From assembly GCF_002104765.1 (NCBI RefSeq), contig NZ_NCXM01000007.1, forward strand, positions 62,001 through 126,000: a stretch of DNA of 64,000 nucleotides, in the 5' to 3' direction. Positions 54,957-64,000 of the stretch are shown piece by piece. The stretch's first letter is position 1; each line of letters opens with the position of its first letter. Under the pieces are notes generated by a model. It made no database searches, was not told where the DNA came from, and saw only the letters and a program-made list of their open reading frames with translations. The stretch is from Mycolicibacterium vulneris. GTDB lineage: Bacteria; Actinomycetota; Actinomycetes; Mycobacteriales; Mycobacteriaceae. The position numbers were made by a program, and so were the translations under genes.

Positions 54957-55748
54957 TCAGCGCGGGAAGTAGCGGCTGTCGTTGTCGACCGAGTCGAAAA
55001 TGTCCAGTGCGTGCTGGAACGGCCCGGACGTGATGCGCTGATCGGTCGCGTACGAGTGATCGAGCTGGAACACGACGCACAGCAGCACACCCAGCAGAAC
55101 CGCGACCGTGCCGGACACGATGACGTGGCCGACGGTGCTGCCCATCCGCAGGAAACCCGTAAACGCAACCAGCACAACCGCACCGAAGATCAGGCCCGCC
55201 CACATCAGGGCGGGTATCCGCGGCTTGGTGCCCACGATCCGCTCGTTACGGTCGGACGCCAGCTCGCTCAACTGGTTGAGGAATTGCTGATTGATCGGCT
55301 TGGCCGCGATATTGGGCTGCTGGCGCCCGACGGTGCGATACATCCGGGTGATCGCGGCGCGCGCGCCGTCGTTGCGCTGCTTGTTCCACTCCGGGCCCGC
55401 CACCGCGCTCGCGTACTTACGCAACAGCTCCTGAACTTCGGTGCGCTCCGGTTCGGGCATCGCGACAGTTTGCCGGTACATCGTCGTCAGCGCCGACGCC
55501 TCGCCGGACACGACTACCTGGGTGGACGAGAAGTGTTCCCAGGTGGCCACCACGGTGAAGCCCAGCAGGGCGCCGTAGATGAACCCGACGACGGTCAGGA
55601 ACGAGGCGATCGCCGGGTTCGGGTCCTTGCCGTAGCGCTGCATCGGCAGGATGCGGTTTCCCAGCCAGATGGAGCCCACTGCGATCGCGATCGCCACGGC
55701 GATGACAGAAACCAGAAAGAGCCACAGGGGTAGTCCGGATCCGCTCAC
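54957..55748 (-). CDS. DUF4239 (bestrophin-like) membrane protein
   Basis: 263 residues with GTG start and GAGGAG 5 nt before it. Membrane helices at about 8-28, 45-68, 180-202 and 208-230; the long middle part is a soluble helical domain. FLTVVGFIYGALLGFTVVATWEHFSS near 50-75 is the DUF4239 signature. Function unknown; proposed channel-like proteins. The gene is upstream of the AKR gene by 107 nt and downstream of ppc on the same strand. Confidence 0.83.
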   Translation of the reverse strand: MSGSGLPLWLFLVSVIAVAIAIAVGSIWLGNRILPMQRYGKDPNPAIASFLTVVGFIYGALLGFTVVATWEHFSSTQVVVSGEASALTTMYRQTVAMPEPERTEVQELLRKYASAVAGPEWNKQRNDGARAAITRMYRTVGRQQPNIAAKPINQQFLNQLSELASDRNERIVGTKPRIPALMWAGLIFGAVVLVAFTGFLRMGSTVGHVIVSGTVAVLLGVLLCVVFQLDHSYATDQRITSGPFQHALDIFDSVDNDSRYFPR

Positions 55749-55823
55749 TGCTCTCCTCGGTCGGCGTCGCGTCGATTCAGGGTATTCGCGAGCGGGCCGG
55801 GCCGGTGACCGATTCGGGGGTTA

Positions 55824-58631
55824 TCAGCCGCTGTTTCGCAGCGCGCTGGCCAGTCCGTTCATCGTCAGCAAAATGCCGCGCTGCACCAATTCGTCGTCAT
55901 CACCGGACCGGTAGCGGCGGAGCAACTCCACCTGCAGGTGATTCAACGGCTCGAGGTACGGGAAACGGTTGAACACCGAACGCGCCAGCGCCGGGTTGTC
56001 GGCCAGCAGGTTGTCCTGACCGGTGATGAGCTTGTGCATGGCGATGGTTCGGCGGTGCTCGTCGACGATCTTGTCGAACACCCGGTGCCGCAACTCCTCG
56101 TCGTCCACCAGTTCGGCGTAGCGCGCCGCCAGGCCGAGGTCACTCTTGGCCAGCACCTGGGCCAGATTCGACAGCACGCTGCGGAAAAACGGCCAGCGCT
56201 GGTACAACTCGTGCAGGATGTCCACCCGCTCGCTTTCGCTTTCCGGGCCCGCCGCGATCCACTGCTCGAACGCCGACCCGGTGCCGTACCAGCCGGGCAG
56301 CATCACCCGCGACTGACTCCATGCCAGCACCCACGGGATGGCGCGCAGGTCCGAGATGGACTGGGTGGGTTTGCGTGAGGTGGGCCGGCTGCCGATGTTC
56401 AGCGAACCGATCTCGCTGACCGGCGTGGAGGCCATGAAGTAGTCGACGAAACCCGGTGTGTCGTGCACCAACTCGGCATAGGCACGCTGCGCCAGCACGG
56501 CCACCTCGTCGAGCACCGCATACGCCGGCTCCGCCGCGTCGCCCAATCCCTCTACATCCAGCAGCGTCGATTCCAGCGTGGCGGCCAGCAGGCTCTCCAG
56601 GTTGCGTTGCGCCGCTTGCGGTTCGGCGTATTTCGCGGCGATCACCTCGCCCTGCTCGGTGAGCCGCAGCGAGCCGTTCACCGCCCCGGGCGGCTGCGCC
56701 AGGATGGCTTCGTAGCTCGGGCCGCCGCCGCGGCCGACGGTGCCGCCGCGACCGTGGAAGAGCCGCAACCGGATTCCGGTCTTGCGCGCCACCTCGACCA
56801 GGGCCAGCTCGGCCCGGTACACCGCCCAGCTGGAGGCCAGATATCCGCCGTCCTTGTTGGAGTCGGAATAGCCCAGCATCACTTCCTGGCTGTCGTCGCG
56901 CGCGGCCACCAGCGCGCGGTAGATCGGGAGTTCGAGCATCGCGTGCAGGATCGTCGCACCGTTGTGCAGATCGTCGATGGTCTCGAACAGCGGCGAGATG
57001 CCCACCGGGCAGTACGGCGCATCTCCGGACACGTCGATCAGGCCCGCCTCCTTGAGCAGGATCGCGGCCTCCAAGACGTCGGAGACCGAACGGCACATGG
57101 AGATCACGTAATTCGGTACGGCGGACGGCCCGTAGCGCTCGATGGCGTGCGCGGCCGCGCGTACCACGCCCAGCTCTTTGTGCGCCAGCTCGGACAGTTC
57201 CGCGCGGTCTCCGACCAGCGGCCGGCGGGTGGCCAGTTCGGCGGCCAACAGCTCGACCCGCTCATCTTCGGGCAGCGAACCGTAATCCGGATGCACCCCC
57301 GCCCACGCCAGCAGCTCGGCGACCACTTCCTCGTGCACGTCGGAGTTCTGCCGCATGTCCAGGCCGCACAGATGAAACCCGAAGACCCGCACGCCTTCTC
57401 GCAGCAGCGCCAGGCGGTCGTCGGCCAGCAGTGCGCTGCCGTGCGCGCGCAGCGACGCATCGATGGTGTCCAGGTCGGCCTGCAGCTCAGCCGGGGCAGC
57501 GTACGGCGTCAACCCCAGGTCCAGCTCGTGCTGCGGTCGCCGGTCCAGGATCTGGGCGCCCGTCGCGGTGAGCCGGGCGCGGATCACCCGCACCGCGCGC
57601 CGGTACGGCTCGTCGGCGCGGGCCTTCTCGCCGCAGCCCTCGGCCAGCTCGGTCAGCTCGGGGGTGACCGCGACCAGGCGCGCCGACATCGACAGCTCCT
57701 GTTCCAGGGCGGTCAGTTCGGCCAAGTAGTGCGCCAGCGCGGTGAACGCGGCGTTGCCGGTGGCCTGGCGCACCACGTCGCCCGTCACGTTCGGATTGCC
57801 GTCGCGGTCGCCGCCGATCCAGGATCCGGGCTGCAGGATCGGCTGGTTCAGCAGGTCCGCGTCGGGCCAGCGTGTCCGCAGCGCGTCGCGCACCCCGGCG
57901 TTGACCTGCGGGACCACCCTGAAGAATGCCGCGGCATAATAGCGCAGCCCCACCTCGATCTCGTCGGTGATCTGGAGCCGCGACAACCGGATCAGCGCGG
58001 TCTGCCACAGCGTCAGGACCTGGCGGCGCAGCTCGAGTTCGATATTGCGGCCCTCGTCGGTCTCCTGATGCCCCTCGGCGCGCAGCCGCATCAGCTCGGT
58101 GATCCGGTGCTGGGTGACGAAGACGGTGCGCCGGCGGGTCTCCGTGGGGTGCGCGGTGATCACCGGGGCCACCACCGCGCCCTTCAGCGCGCCGGCGACG
58201 GTAGCCGAATCCAGTTGCGCCCGGTCGAGTTTGGCGTAGGTCGCGGCCAGGCTGCTGTCCTGCGGCGCTTCGCCGGCGGCGACGTGAATCGCCCGGCGGC
58301 GCTCCCGGTGGATGTCTTCGGCGACGTTGGCGAGCAGGGCGAAGTGGCTGAACGCGCGGATGACCGGGATGGCCTGACGGATGTCGATGCCATCGAACAT
58401 CCGCGCCAGCTCGGCGCGGTCGATCTCGGAGCGGCGCACCCGGAACGATTCCACCCGGGCGCGTTCGACGAGCTCGAACACTTCGTGCCCGTTCTGCTCG
58501 CGGACGGTGTCGCCCAGGATGGCGCCCAGCAGCCTGATGTCGGCCCGCATCGGTTCGGTCGCCTCACGACCGACCAGGGTGCGCTGTACGGCGCCGATCG
58601 GTTCCAGCGTGCCCTCGGATGCCTCAACCAT
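55824..58631 (-). CDS. ppc: Phosphoenolpyruvate carboxylase
   Basis: 935 residues. Catalytic His in [15 protein letters not shown] near 160, [14 protein letters not shown] near 590, the glycine loop [19 protein letters not shown] near 625, SRPTSRK near 745, and a C-terminus ending RNSG (typically QNTG). It adds bicarbonate to phosphoenolpyruvate to give oxaloacetate, an anaplerotic reaction. M. tuberculosis lacks this gene and uses other routes; M. leprae and M. avium have it beside tpiA/secG, as here. Confidence 0.96.
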   Translation of the reverse strand: MVEASEGTLEPIGAVQRTLVGREATEPMRADIRLLGAILGDTVREQNGHEVFELVERARVESFRVRRSEIDRAELARMFDGIDIRQAIPVIRAFSHFALLANVAEDIHRERRRAIHVAAGEAPQDSSLAATYAKLDRAQLDSATVAGALKGAVVAPVITAHPTETRRRTVFVTQHRITELMRLRAEGHQETDEGRNIELELRRQVLTLWQTALIRLSRLQITDEIEVGLRYYAAAFFRVVPQVNAGVRDALRTRWPDADLLNQPILQPGSWIGGDRDGNPNVTGDVVRQATGNAAFTALAHYLAELTALEQELSMSARLVAVTPELTELAEGCGEKARADEPYRRAVRVIRARLTATGAQILDRRPQHELDLGLTPYAAPAELQADLDTIDASLRAHGSALLADDRLALLREGVRVFGFHLCGLDMRQNSDVHEEVVAELLAWAGVHPDYGSLPEDERVELLAAELATRRPLVGDRAELSELAHKELGVVRAAAHAIERYGPSAVPNYVISMCRSVSDVLEAAILLKEAGLIDVSGDAPYCPVGISPLFETIDDLHNGATILHAMLELPIYRALVAARDDSQEVMLGYSDSNKDGGYLASSWAVYRAELALVEVARKTGIRLRLFHGRGGTVGRGGGPSYEAILAQPPGAVNGSLRLTEQGEVIAAKYAEPQAAQRNLESLLAATLESTLLDVEGLGDAAEPAYAVLDEVAVLAQRAYAELVHDTPGFVDYFMASTPVSEIGSLNIGSRPTSRKPTQSISDLRAIPWVLAWSQSRVMLPGWYGTGSAFEQWIAAGPESESERVDILHELYQRWPFFRSVLSNLAQVLAKSDLGLAARYAELVDDEELRHRVFDKIVDEHRRTIAMHKLITGQDNLLADNPALARSVFNRFPYLEPLNHLQVELLRRYRSGDDDELVQRGILLTMNGLASALRNSG

Positions 58632-58683
58632 GGGACCCAGTATCGATGCGGATGTCAGCGTCCGCCCGTCGACAGATCAGCGG

Positions 58684-58917
58684 TCAGCGGTACTTGATCA
58701 GCAGCGCCATGCCGACGATGCACACCAGCCAGATGGCGGTGACGAAGTACGTCAGCCGGTCCAGGTTCTTTTCCACCACCGTGGAGCCGGACAGGCTGGA
58801 CTGCACACCGCCACCGAACAGCGTGGACAGGCCACCACCCTTGGCGCGGTGCAGCAGCACCAGCAGCACCACCAGGATGCTGGTAACGACCAGCGTGATC
58901 TGCAAAGCCAACTGCAT
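58684..58917 (-). CDS. secG: SecG preprotein translocase subunit
   Basis: 77 residues, as in Rv1440. Two membrane helices (about 4-24 and 55-74) around a cytosolic loop with the SecG motif LLHRAKGGGLSTLFGGG. Part of SecYEG. Starts 43 nt after tpiA and ends 52 nt before ppc. Confidence 0.96.
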   Translation of the reverse strand: MQLALQITLVVTSILVVLLVLLHRAKGGGLSTLFGGGVQSSLSGSTVVEKNLDRLTYFVTAIWLVCIVGMALLIKYR

Positions 58918-58960
58918 GACGGCCAGCCTACCGGGGCGGGGTGGTTCTCAGGGCACCCCC

Positions 58961-59746
58961 CTATGGAAGGGGCCCACCGGCGGCGATCGCCGCCATCGTG
59001 GCAAACTGCTCGCCGTCCAGGGACGCGCCGCCGACCAGACCGCCGTCGATGTCGTCGCGGGCGACCAGCTCGCCGATGTTCTTCGCGTTCACCGAGCCGC
59101 CGTAGAGCACCCGGACGTTCTCGGCGATTTGCGGTGACGCCAGCGCGGCCAGTTCCTTGCGGATCGCCGCGCAGACCTCCTGGGCGTCGCCCGCGCTGGC
59201 CACCCGCCCGGTGCCGATGGCCCACACCGGTTCGTAGGCGATGACGACCTTGCCGAGCTGTTCGGCGGACAGCCCGGCGAGCGAACCGCGCAGCTGTTCC
59301 TCGCAGTGGACGACGTGGTTTCCCGCCTCGCGGACCTCCAGGTGCTCGCCGATGCAGACGATGGGGGTCAATTCGTGCCTGAGCGCCGCGGCGGCCTTGG
59401 CGGCCACCACCGCGTCGTCCTCGTGGTGGTAGGTCCGCCGCTCGGAGTGCCCGACGACGACGAACCTGCAACCCAGCTTGGCCAGGAAGGCGCCGCTGAT
59501 GTCGCCGGTGTAGGCGCCCGAGTCGTGCTCGGACAGGTCCTGCCCGCCGTAGGTCAACCGCAGCTTGTCGCCGTCGACGAGGGTTTGCACGCTGCGCAGA
59601 TCCGTGAACGGCGGCAGCACCGTGACGTCCACCTTGTCGTAGTACTTGTCCGGCAACGCGAACGCGATCTTTTGCACCAGCGCGATGGCCTCGAAGTGGT
59701 TGAGGTTCATCTTCCAGTTGCCGGCGATCAGCGGTTTGCGGCTCAC
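58961..59746 (-). CDS. tpiA: Triosephosphate isomerase
   Basis: 261 residues, as in Rv1438. GNWKMN near 10 with the catalytic Lys, GHSERR near 99 with His, and [11 protein letters not shown] near 170 with the catalytic Glu. It interconverts dihydroxyacetone phosphate and glyceraldehyde 3-phosphate. Starts 14 nt after pgk. Confidence 0.97.
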   Translation of the reverse strand: MSRKPLIAGNWKMNLNHFEAIALVQKIAFALPDKYYDKVDVTVLPPFTDLRSVQTLVDGDKLRLTYGGQDLSEHDSGAYTGDISGAFLAKLGCRFVVVGHSERRTYHHEDDAVVAAKAAAALRHELTPIVCIGEHLEVREAGNHVVHCEEQLRGSLAGLSAEQLGKVVIAYEPVWAIGTGRVASAGDAQEVCAAIRKELAALASPQIAENVRVLYGGSVNAKNIGELVARDDIDGGLVGGASLDGEQFATMAAIAAGGPLP

Positions 59747-59760
59747 GACTCAGGGCCTCC

Positions 59761-61002
59761 CTAGTTGTGGTCGGGCTGGGGTCGGCTCAACACCTCGATG
59801 CCCGGAAGCGTCTTGCCCTCAAGGTATTCCAGCGACGCTCCCCCACCGGTGGAGATGTGCGAGAAGTCGCCCTCGGGGATGCCCAGCGCGCGCACCGCGG
59901 CCGCGGAGTCCCCGCCGCCCACCACGCTGAACGCGCCTTTGCGGGTGGCCGCGGCGATCGCCTCGGCGACGCCCTTGGTGCCCGCGGCGAACGCCGGGAA
60001 CTCGAACACGCCCATCGGGCCGTTCCAGAAGACGGTGCTGGCGTTGGACAACAGGGCCGCGAACCGCTTCACCGAACCGGGCCCGATGTCCAGGCCCATC
60101 GCGTCGTCGGGAATCGCCCCGGCCGCCACGGTCTGCGGCGTCGCGTCGGCGGCGAATTTCTCGCCAACCACGATGTCCACCGGTAGCCGCAGGACGTCGT
60201 GGTAGGTGTCCAGCAGTCGACGGCAGGTGTCCACCATCTCGGTTTCCAGCAGCGACTTGCCCACCGAATGCCCTTGCGCCGCAAGGAAGGTGAAGCACAT
60301 CCCGCCGCCGATCACGATGCTGTCGGCCTTGGTGGCCAGCGACTCGATGACGCCGAGCTTGTCGGACACCTTCGACCCACCCAGCACCACCGCGTAGGGG
60401 CGCTTGGTGGAGCTGGTCAACTGCTCGAGCACCTGGATCTCGTCGGCCACCAGCGTGCCGGCGTAGTGCGGCAGCAGGGTGGCGATGTCGTACACGGAGG
60501 CCTGCTTGCGGTGCACCACGCCGAAGCCGTCGGAGACGAAAGCTCCTGTCGGCCCGACCAATTCGGCCAGCTGCTTGGCCAGCGCCAGCCGCTCGCCGTC
60601 GTCCTTGCTGGTTTCGCGGGCGTCGAAGCGGATGTTCTCCAGCAGCAGGACGTCGCCGTCGGTCAGGCCCTCGGCGCGCGCCAGCGCGTCGGTGCCAACG
60701 ACGTCGCCGGCCAGCTGCACGTGGCGGCCGAGCTGCTCACCGAGTGCCGCGGCGACGGGCGCCAGTGACAGCTTCGGGTCGGGTCCCCCCTTGGGCCGCC
60801 CCAGGTGCGCGGTGACCACCACCTTGGCGCCCGCATCGACCAGCGCCTTCAGCGTCGGCACCGAGGCGGTGATGCGCCCGGCATCGGTGATCTTGCCTTG
60901 CGAACCGGACCAGTCGAGCGGCACATTCAGATCGGAGCGCACCAGCACGCCGCGCCCGGAAACCCCCTCGGCGAGAAGGTCTTTCAGAGTGTGGACAGCC
61001 AC
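59761..61002 (-). CDS. pgk: Phosphoglycerate kinase
   Basis: 413 residues (Rv1437 412). RSDLNVPLD near 23, TAHLGRPKG near 66, [10 protein letters not shown] near 205 and the nucleotide loop [10 protein letters not shown] near 370. It makes ATP from 1,3-bisphosphoglycerate. Starts 3 nt after the gap stop. Confidence 0.97.
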   Translation of the reverse strand: MAVHTLKDLLAEGVSGRGVLVRSDLNVPLDWSGSQGKITDAGRITASVPTLKALVDAGAKVVVTAHLGRPKGGPDPKLSLAPVAAALGEQLGRHVQLAGDVVGTDALARAEGLTDGDVLLLENIRFDARETSKDDGERLALAKQLAELVGPTGAFVSDGFGVVHRKQASVYDIATLLPHYAGTLVADEIQVLEQLTSSTKRPYAVVLGGSKVSDKLGVIESLATKADSIVIGGGMCFTFLAAQGHSVGKSLLETEMVDTCRRLLDTYHDVLRLPVDIVVGEKFAADATPQTVAAGAIPDDAMGLDIGPGSVKRFAALLSNASTVFWNGPMGVFEFPAFAAGTKGVAEAIAAATRKGAFSVVGGGDSAAAVRALGIPEGDFSHISTGGGASLEYLEGKTLPGIEVLSRPQPDHN

Positions 61003-61005
61003 GGT

Positions 61006-62413
<1,408 letters not shown>

Positions 62414-63157
62414 ATGGCGAAGCAACCGACAGTTGCCGCTGACGGACCTGATCCGTCCGTCGACAACCGCCCGGAACACGGCCCGGTCAGCCGGTCAGTG
62501 GTTTTGCAGTGTGCGTTGCGATTGGTCGATCGTGACGGTGTGGATGGATTGTCGATGCGGCGCCTGAGTGAGGCGGTGGGTCGGGATCCGACGGTGATCT
62601 ATCGGCATGTGCCGAACAAGGCGGCGCTGCTCGACGGGGTCGCCGAGATCGTGCTGGGCCAATTGCGGGTGGACACCGCAGACGCGGACTGGGCCGGGCA
62701 GCTGCGCGCGGTGGCGCATGACTTCCGCCGACTGGCCCTGGCGCACCCGAACGTGGTGCCGCTGTTGGTGACTCGACCACTAGCCACGCCGCTGGGGCAG
62801 CGGCCGCCGGGTATGCTGCGGCCATTGGAGGACGTCGTTGCGCTGCTCACTTCGGTGGGCTTCAGCGGAGTCGACGCGCTACACATTTACCGGGTGCTGT
62901 TCGGCTACCTGTATGGCCATATCCTCACCGAGTTGCAGGAGGTCGTCGAGCGGCCCGAGGAGTCCGATGATGTGCTGCGCCTCGGGTTGCACCGGCTGGC
63001 GATCACCGAGTTCCCTCAGGTGCGTGCGCTGGCCTCAGCACTGGGCTCCTATAACGGTGCAGCCGAACTAGACCGCGCCCTGGATCTGTTGTTCATCGGT
63101 CTAAACGCCACCGTGGCAGCGCCACGGCGTTCGGCCCGCAAGCGCGTGAGGAAGTAG
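62414..63157 (+). CDS. TetR-family regulator with TetR-type C-terminal domain
   Basis: 247 residues. HTH at about 28-75 (VVLQCALRLVDRDGVDGLSMRRLSEAVGRD region, then PTVIYRHVPNKAALLDG). The C-terminal part (about 90-225) is of the TetR_C tetracycline-repressor type, with HPNVVPLLVTRPLATPLG near 115. It ends in a basic tail. The stop is 6 nt before a degenerate ornithine synthase-family gene, so the pair was once an operon. No operator is certain. Confidence 0.88.
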   Translation: MAKQPTVAADGPDPSVDNRPEHGPVSRSVVLQCALRLVDRDGVDGLSMRRLSEAVGRDPTVIYRHVPNKAALLDGVAEIVLGQLRVDTADADWAGQLRAVAHDFRRLALAHPNVVPLLVTRPLATPLGQRPPGMLRPLEDVVALLTSVGFSGVDALHIYRVLFGYLYGHILTELQEVVERPEESDDVLRLGLHRLAITEFPQVRALASALGSYNGAAELDRALDLLFIGLNATVAAPRRSARKRVRK

Positions 63158-63163
63158 GCGGGC

Positions 63164-64000
63164 ATGGGTCAACTGCGTCTCGGTGTCATCAGTGCGACTC
63201 GTAAGCACAACGAGCGCCGTCTGCCGATCCATCCACACCATTTCCACCGGATGCATGCCGATGTTCGCGCAAGCATCTATCTCGAAGCGGGGTAGCGGGG
63301 GCCGATCTTCGCAGCGGCCAGGTGTTGGGGGCTGGCCGCACTGCGTGCAAGACGAGGAGCTGACGCAGCGCGCCATCGAGCGTCGACAGACGCTGATCGC
63401 GTTCGAGTCGATGAACCTGTGGAGCCGCAACAGCTCGTTCAAATTGCATGTGTTCCATAAGAACAACGAGATCGCGGGTTATTACTCGGTGCTGCATGCC
63501 ATGTCTATCGTCAGTTGGTCGGGTACCTACGGTCGCCGGCTGCGGGCAGGCAGAGTGCCGCTCGCCGGATTCCTTGCCCAGCGCGACATTCTCGTCAACT
63601 GCGTGTTGCAGGATAGCAACGCAGCACTCATCTTCCGGGGCGACGACGACCTCGCCGCACTACGGCCGAACAGCCTCATAATCGACGTATCCTGTGATGA
63701 GACAATGGGTTTAATCTGGGCACTCCCCACCTCGTTTGCGCGACCGACGTTTTCCGTCGGGGCGAACGTCACCTGCTACGCGGTCGATCACAGCCCTTCC
63801 TACCTGTGGGATTCGGCGACCTGGGAGATCAGCGGGGCGCTGCTCCCCTACCTAGCGACCGTGATCGCCGGGCGTGACGCGTGACAGGCCGATCGAACGG
63901 TGCGTCGGGCGATCGAGATCCTCGACGGGACTGTGCTGAATCCGAAAATCCTGCCCTTCCAAAATCGGCGTACCCAATATCCGCATGCTCGTCGCGCACG
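63164..64000 (+). pseudogene. Degenerate N5-(carboxyethyl)ornithine synthase / alanine dehydrogenase-family gene, running off window
   Basis: The ATG at 63164 opens a 43-codon segment (LGVISATRKHNERRLPIHPHHF) that matches the family N-terminus and stops at a TAG at 63293. The match resumes about 35 nt later in another frame with WPHCVQDEELTQRAIERR, continues through FHKNNEIAGYYSVLHAMS and VNCVLQDSN to YAVDHSPSYLWDSATW, meets a TGA at 63882 where the family has Trp, then goes on in the same frame (RRAIEILDGTVLNPKIL). By eye, about 45 residues are missing at the first break and about 65, including the NAD-binding glycine loop, after YGRRLRA. It is clearly inactive. Confidence 0.85.

Noticed and set aside
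56463..58697. A 744-residue open frame antisense to ppc
   Set aside because: It mirrors the third-position GC bias of ppc. No start signal or motif supports it.

Overview
The window is a high-GC stretch of a slow-growing Mycobacterium. Almost every gene has a recognisable M. tuberculosis H37Rv orthologue, in the reverse order of roughly Rv1488 to Rv1436. The differences point to the M. avium complex or a close relative: a nonribosomal peptide synthetase (NRPS) at the left end, a phosphoenolpyruvate carboxylase gene beside secG, a sufB without an intein, and none of the PE_PGRS genes found in this segment of H37Rv. The species is an inference. The sequence alone supports the genus strongly.

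Layout, left to right. (1) 1-8180: the 3' part of a large NRPS gene, cut by the window edge, then a Ddn-type deazaflavin (F420) oxidoreductase and a DoxX-like membrane protein. (2) 8190-13545: a stomatin/NfeD membrane pair, a conserved hypothetical gene, then the fabG1-inhA-hemH operon (mycolic acid elongation, the isoniazid target, and haem synthesis). (3) 13642-21487: a GT-C-like membrane protein, then the cell-envelope cluster Rv1481-Rv1480-moxR1 and the peptidoglycan hydrolases ripB and ripA, and Rv1476. (4) 21691-28403: aconitase with its repressor acnR, a small HTH protein, an ABC-F ATPase, echA12 and a thioredoxin. (5) 28590-32173: fadE15 and two tandem secreted DUF5666-type proteins. 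(6) 32226-38594: the sufR-B-D-C-S-U-T iron-sulfur assembly operon. (7) 38714-45766: mptB (lipomannan core), a DrrAB-type ABC exporter, haem A synthesis (ctaA, ctaB), a shortened ATP-grasp protein and a quinone reductase. (8) 46022-52911: the pentose phosphate operon tkt-tal-zwf2-opcA-pgl plus a small coiled-coil gene. (9) 52932-58631: a histone-deacetylase-fold amidohydrolase, an aldo/keto reductase, a DUF4239 membrane protein and ppc, which stand where H37Rv has bisC and PE_PGRS26. (10) 58684-62025: secG, tpiA, pgk, gap. (11) 62414-64000: a TetR regulator followed by a decayed N5-(carboxyethyl)ornithine synthase-family gene.

Central carbon metabolism (acn, pentose phosphate genes, ppc, lower glycolysis), Fe-S and haem supply (suf, hemH, ctaA, ctaB) and envelope construction (fabG1/inhA, mptB, ripA/ripB) make up most of the window. 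Several regulatory sites can be read by eye: an AcnR-type operator before acn, a SufR-type operator over the sufR start, an MtrA-type direct repeat before ripA, the fabG1 promoter with its wild-type C at -15, and a shared TACTACA element before ctaA and ctaB. Many genes have a -10 hexamer 6-8 nt before the start codon, the arrangement expected for leaderless mycobacterial mRNAs.

No wholly new multi-gene system is evident. The points most worth following up are the NRPS that ends exactly at a C-A junction with a threonine-type code, the two intergenic repeat families, the ATP-grasp protein lacking its nucleotide-binding core, the DUF5666 pair, the structured region upstream of the TetR gene, and the pseudogene at the right edge.
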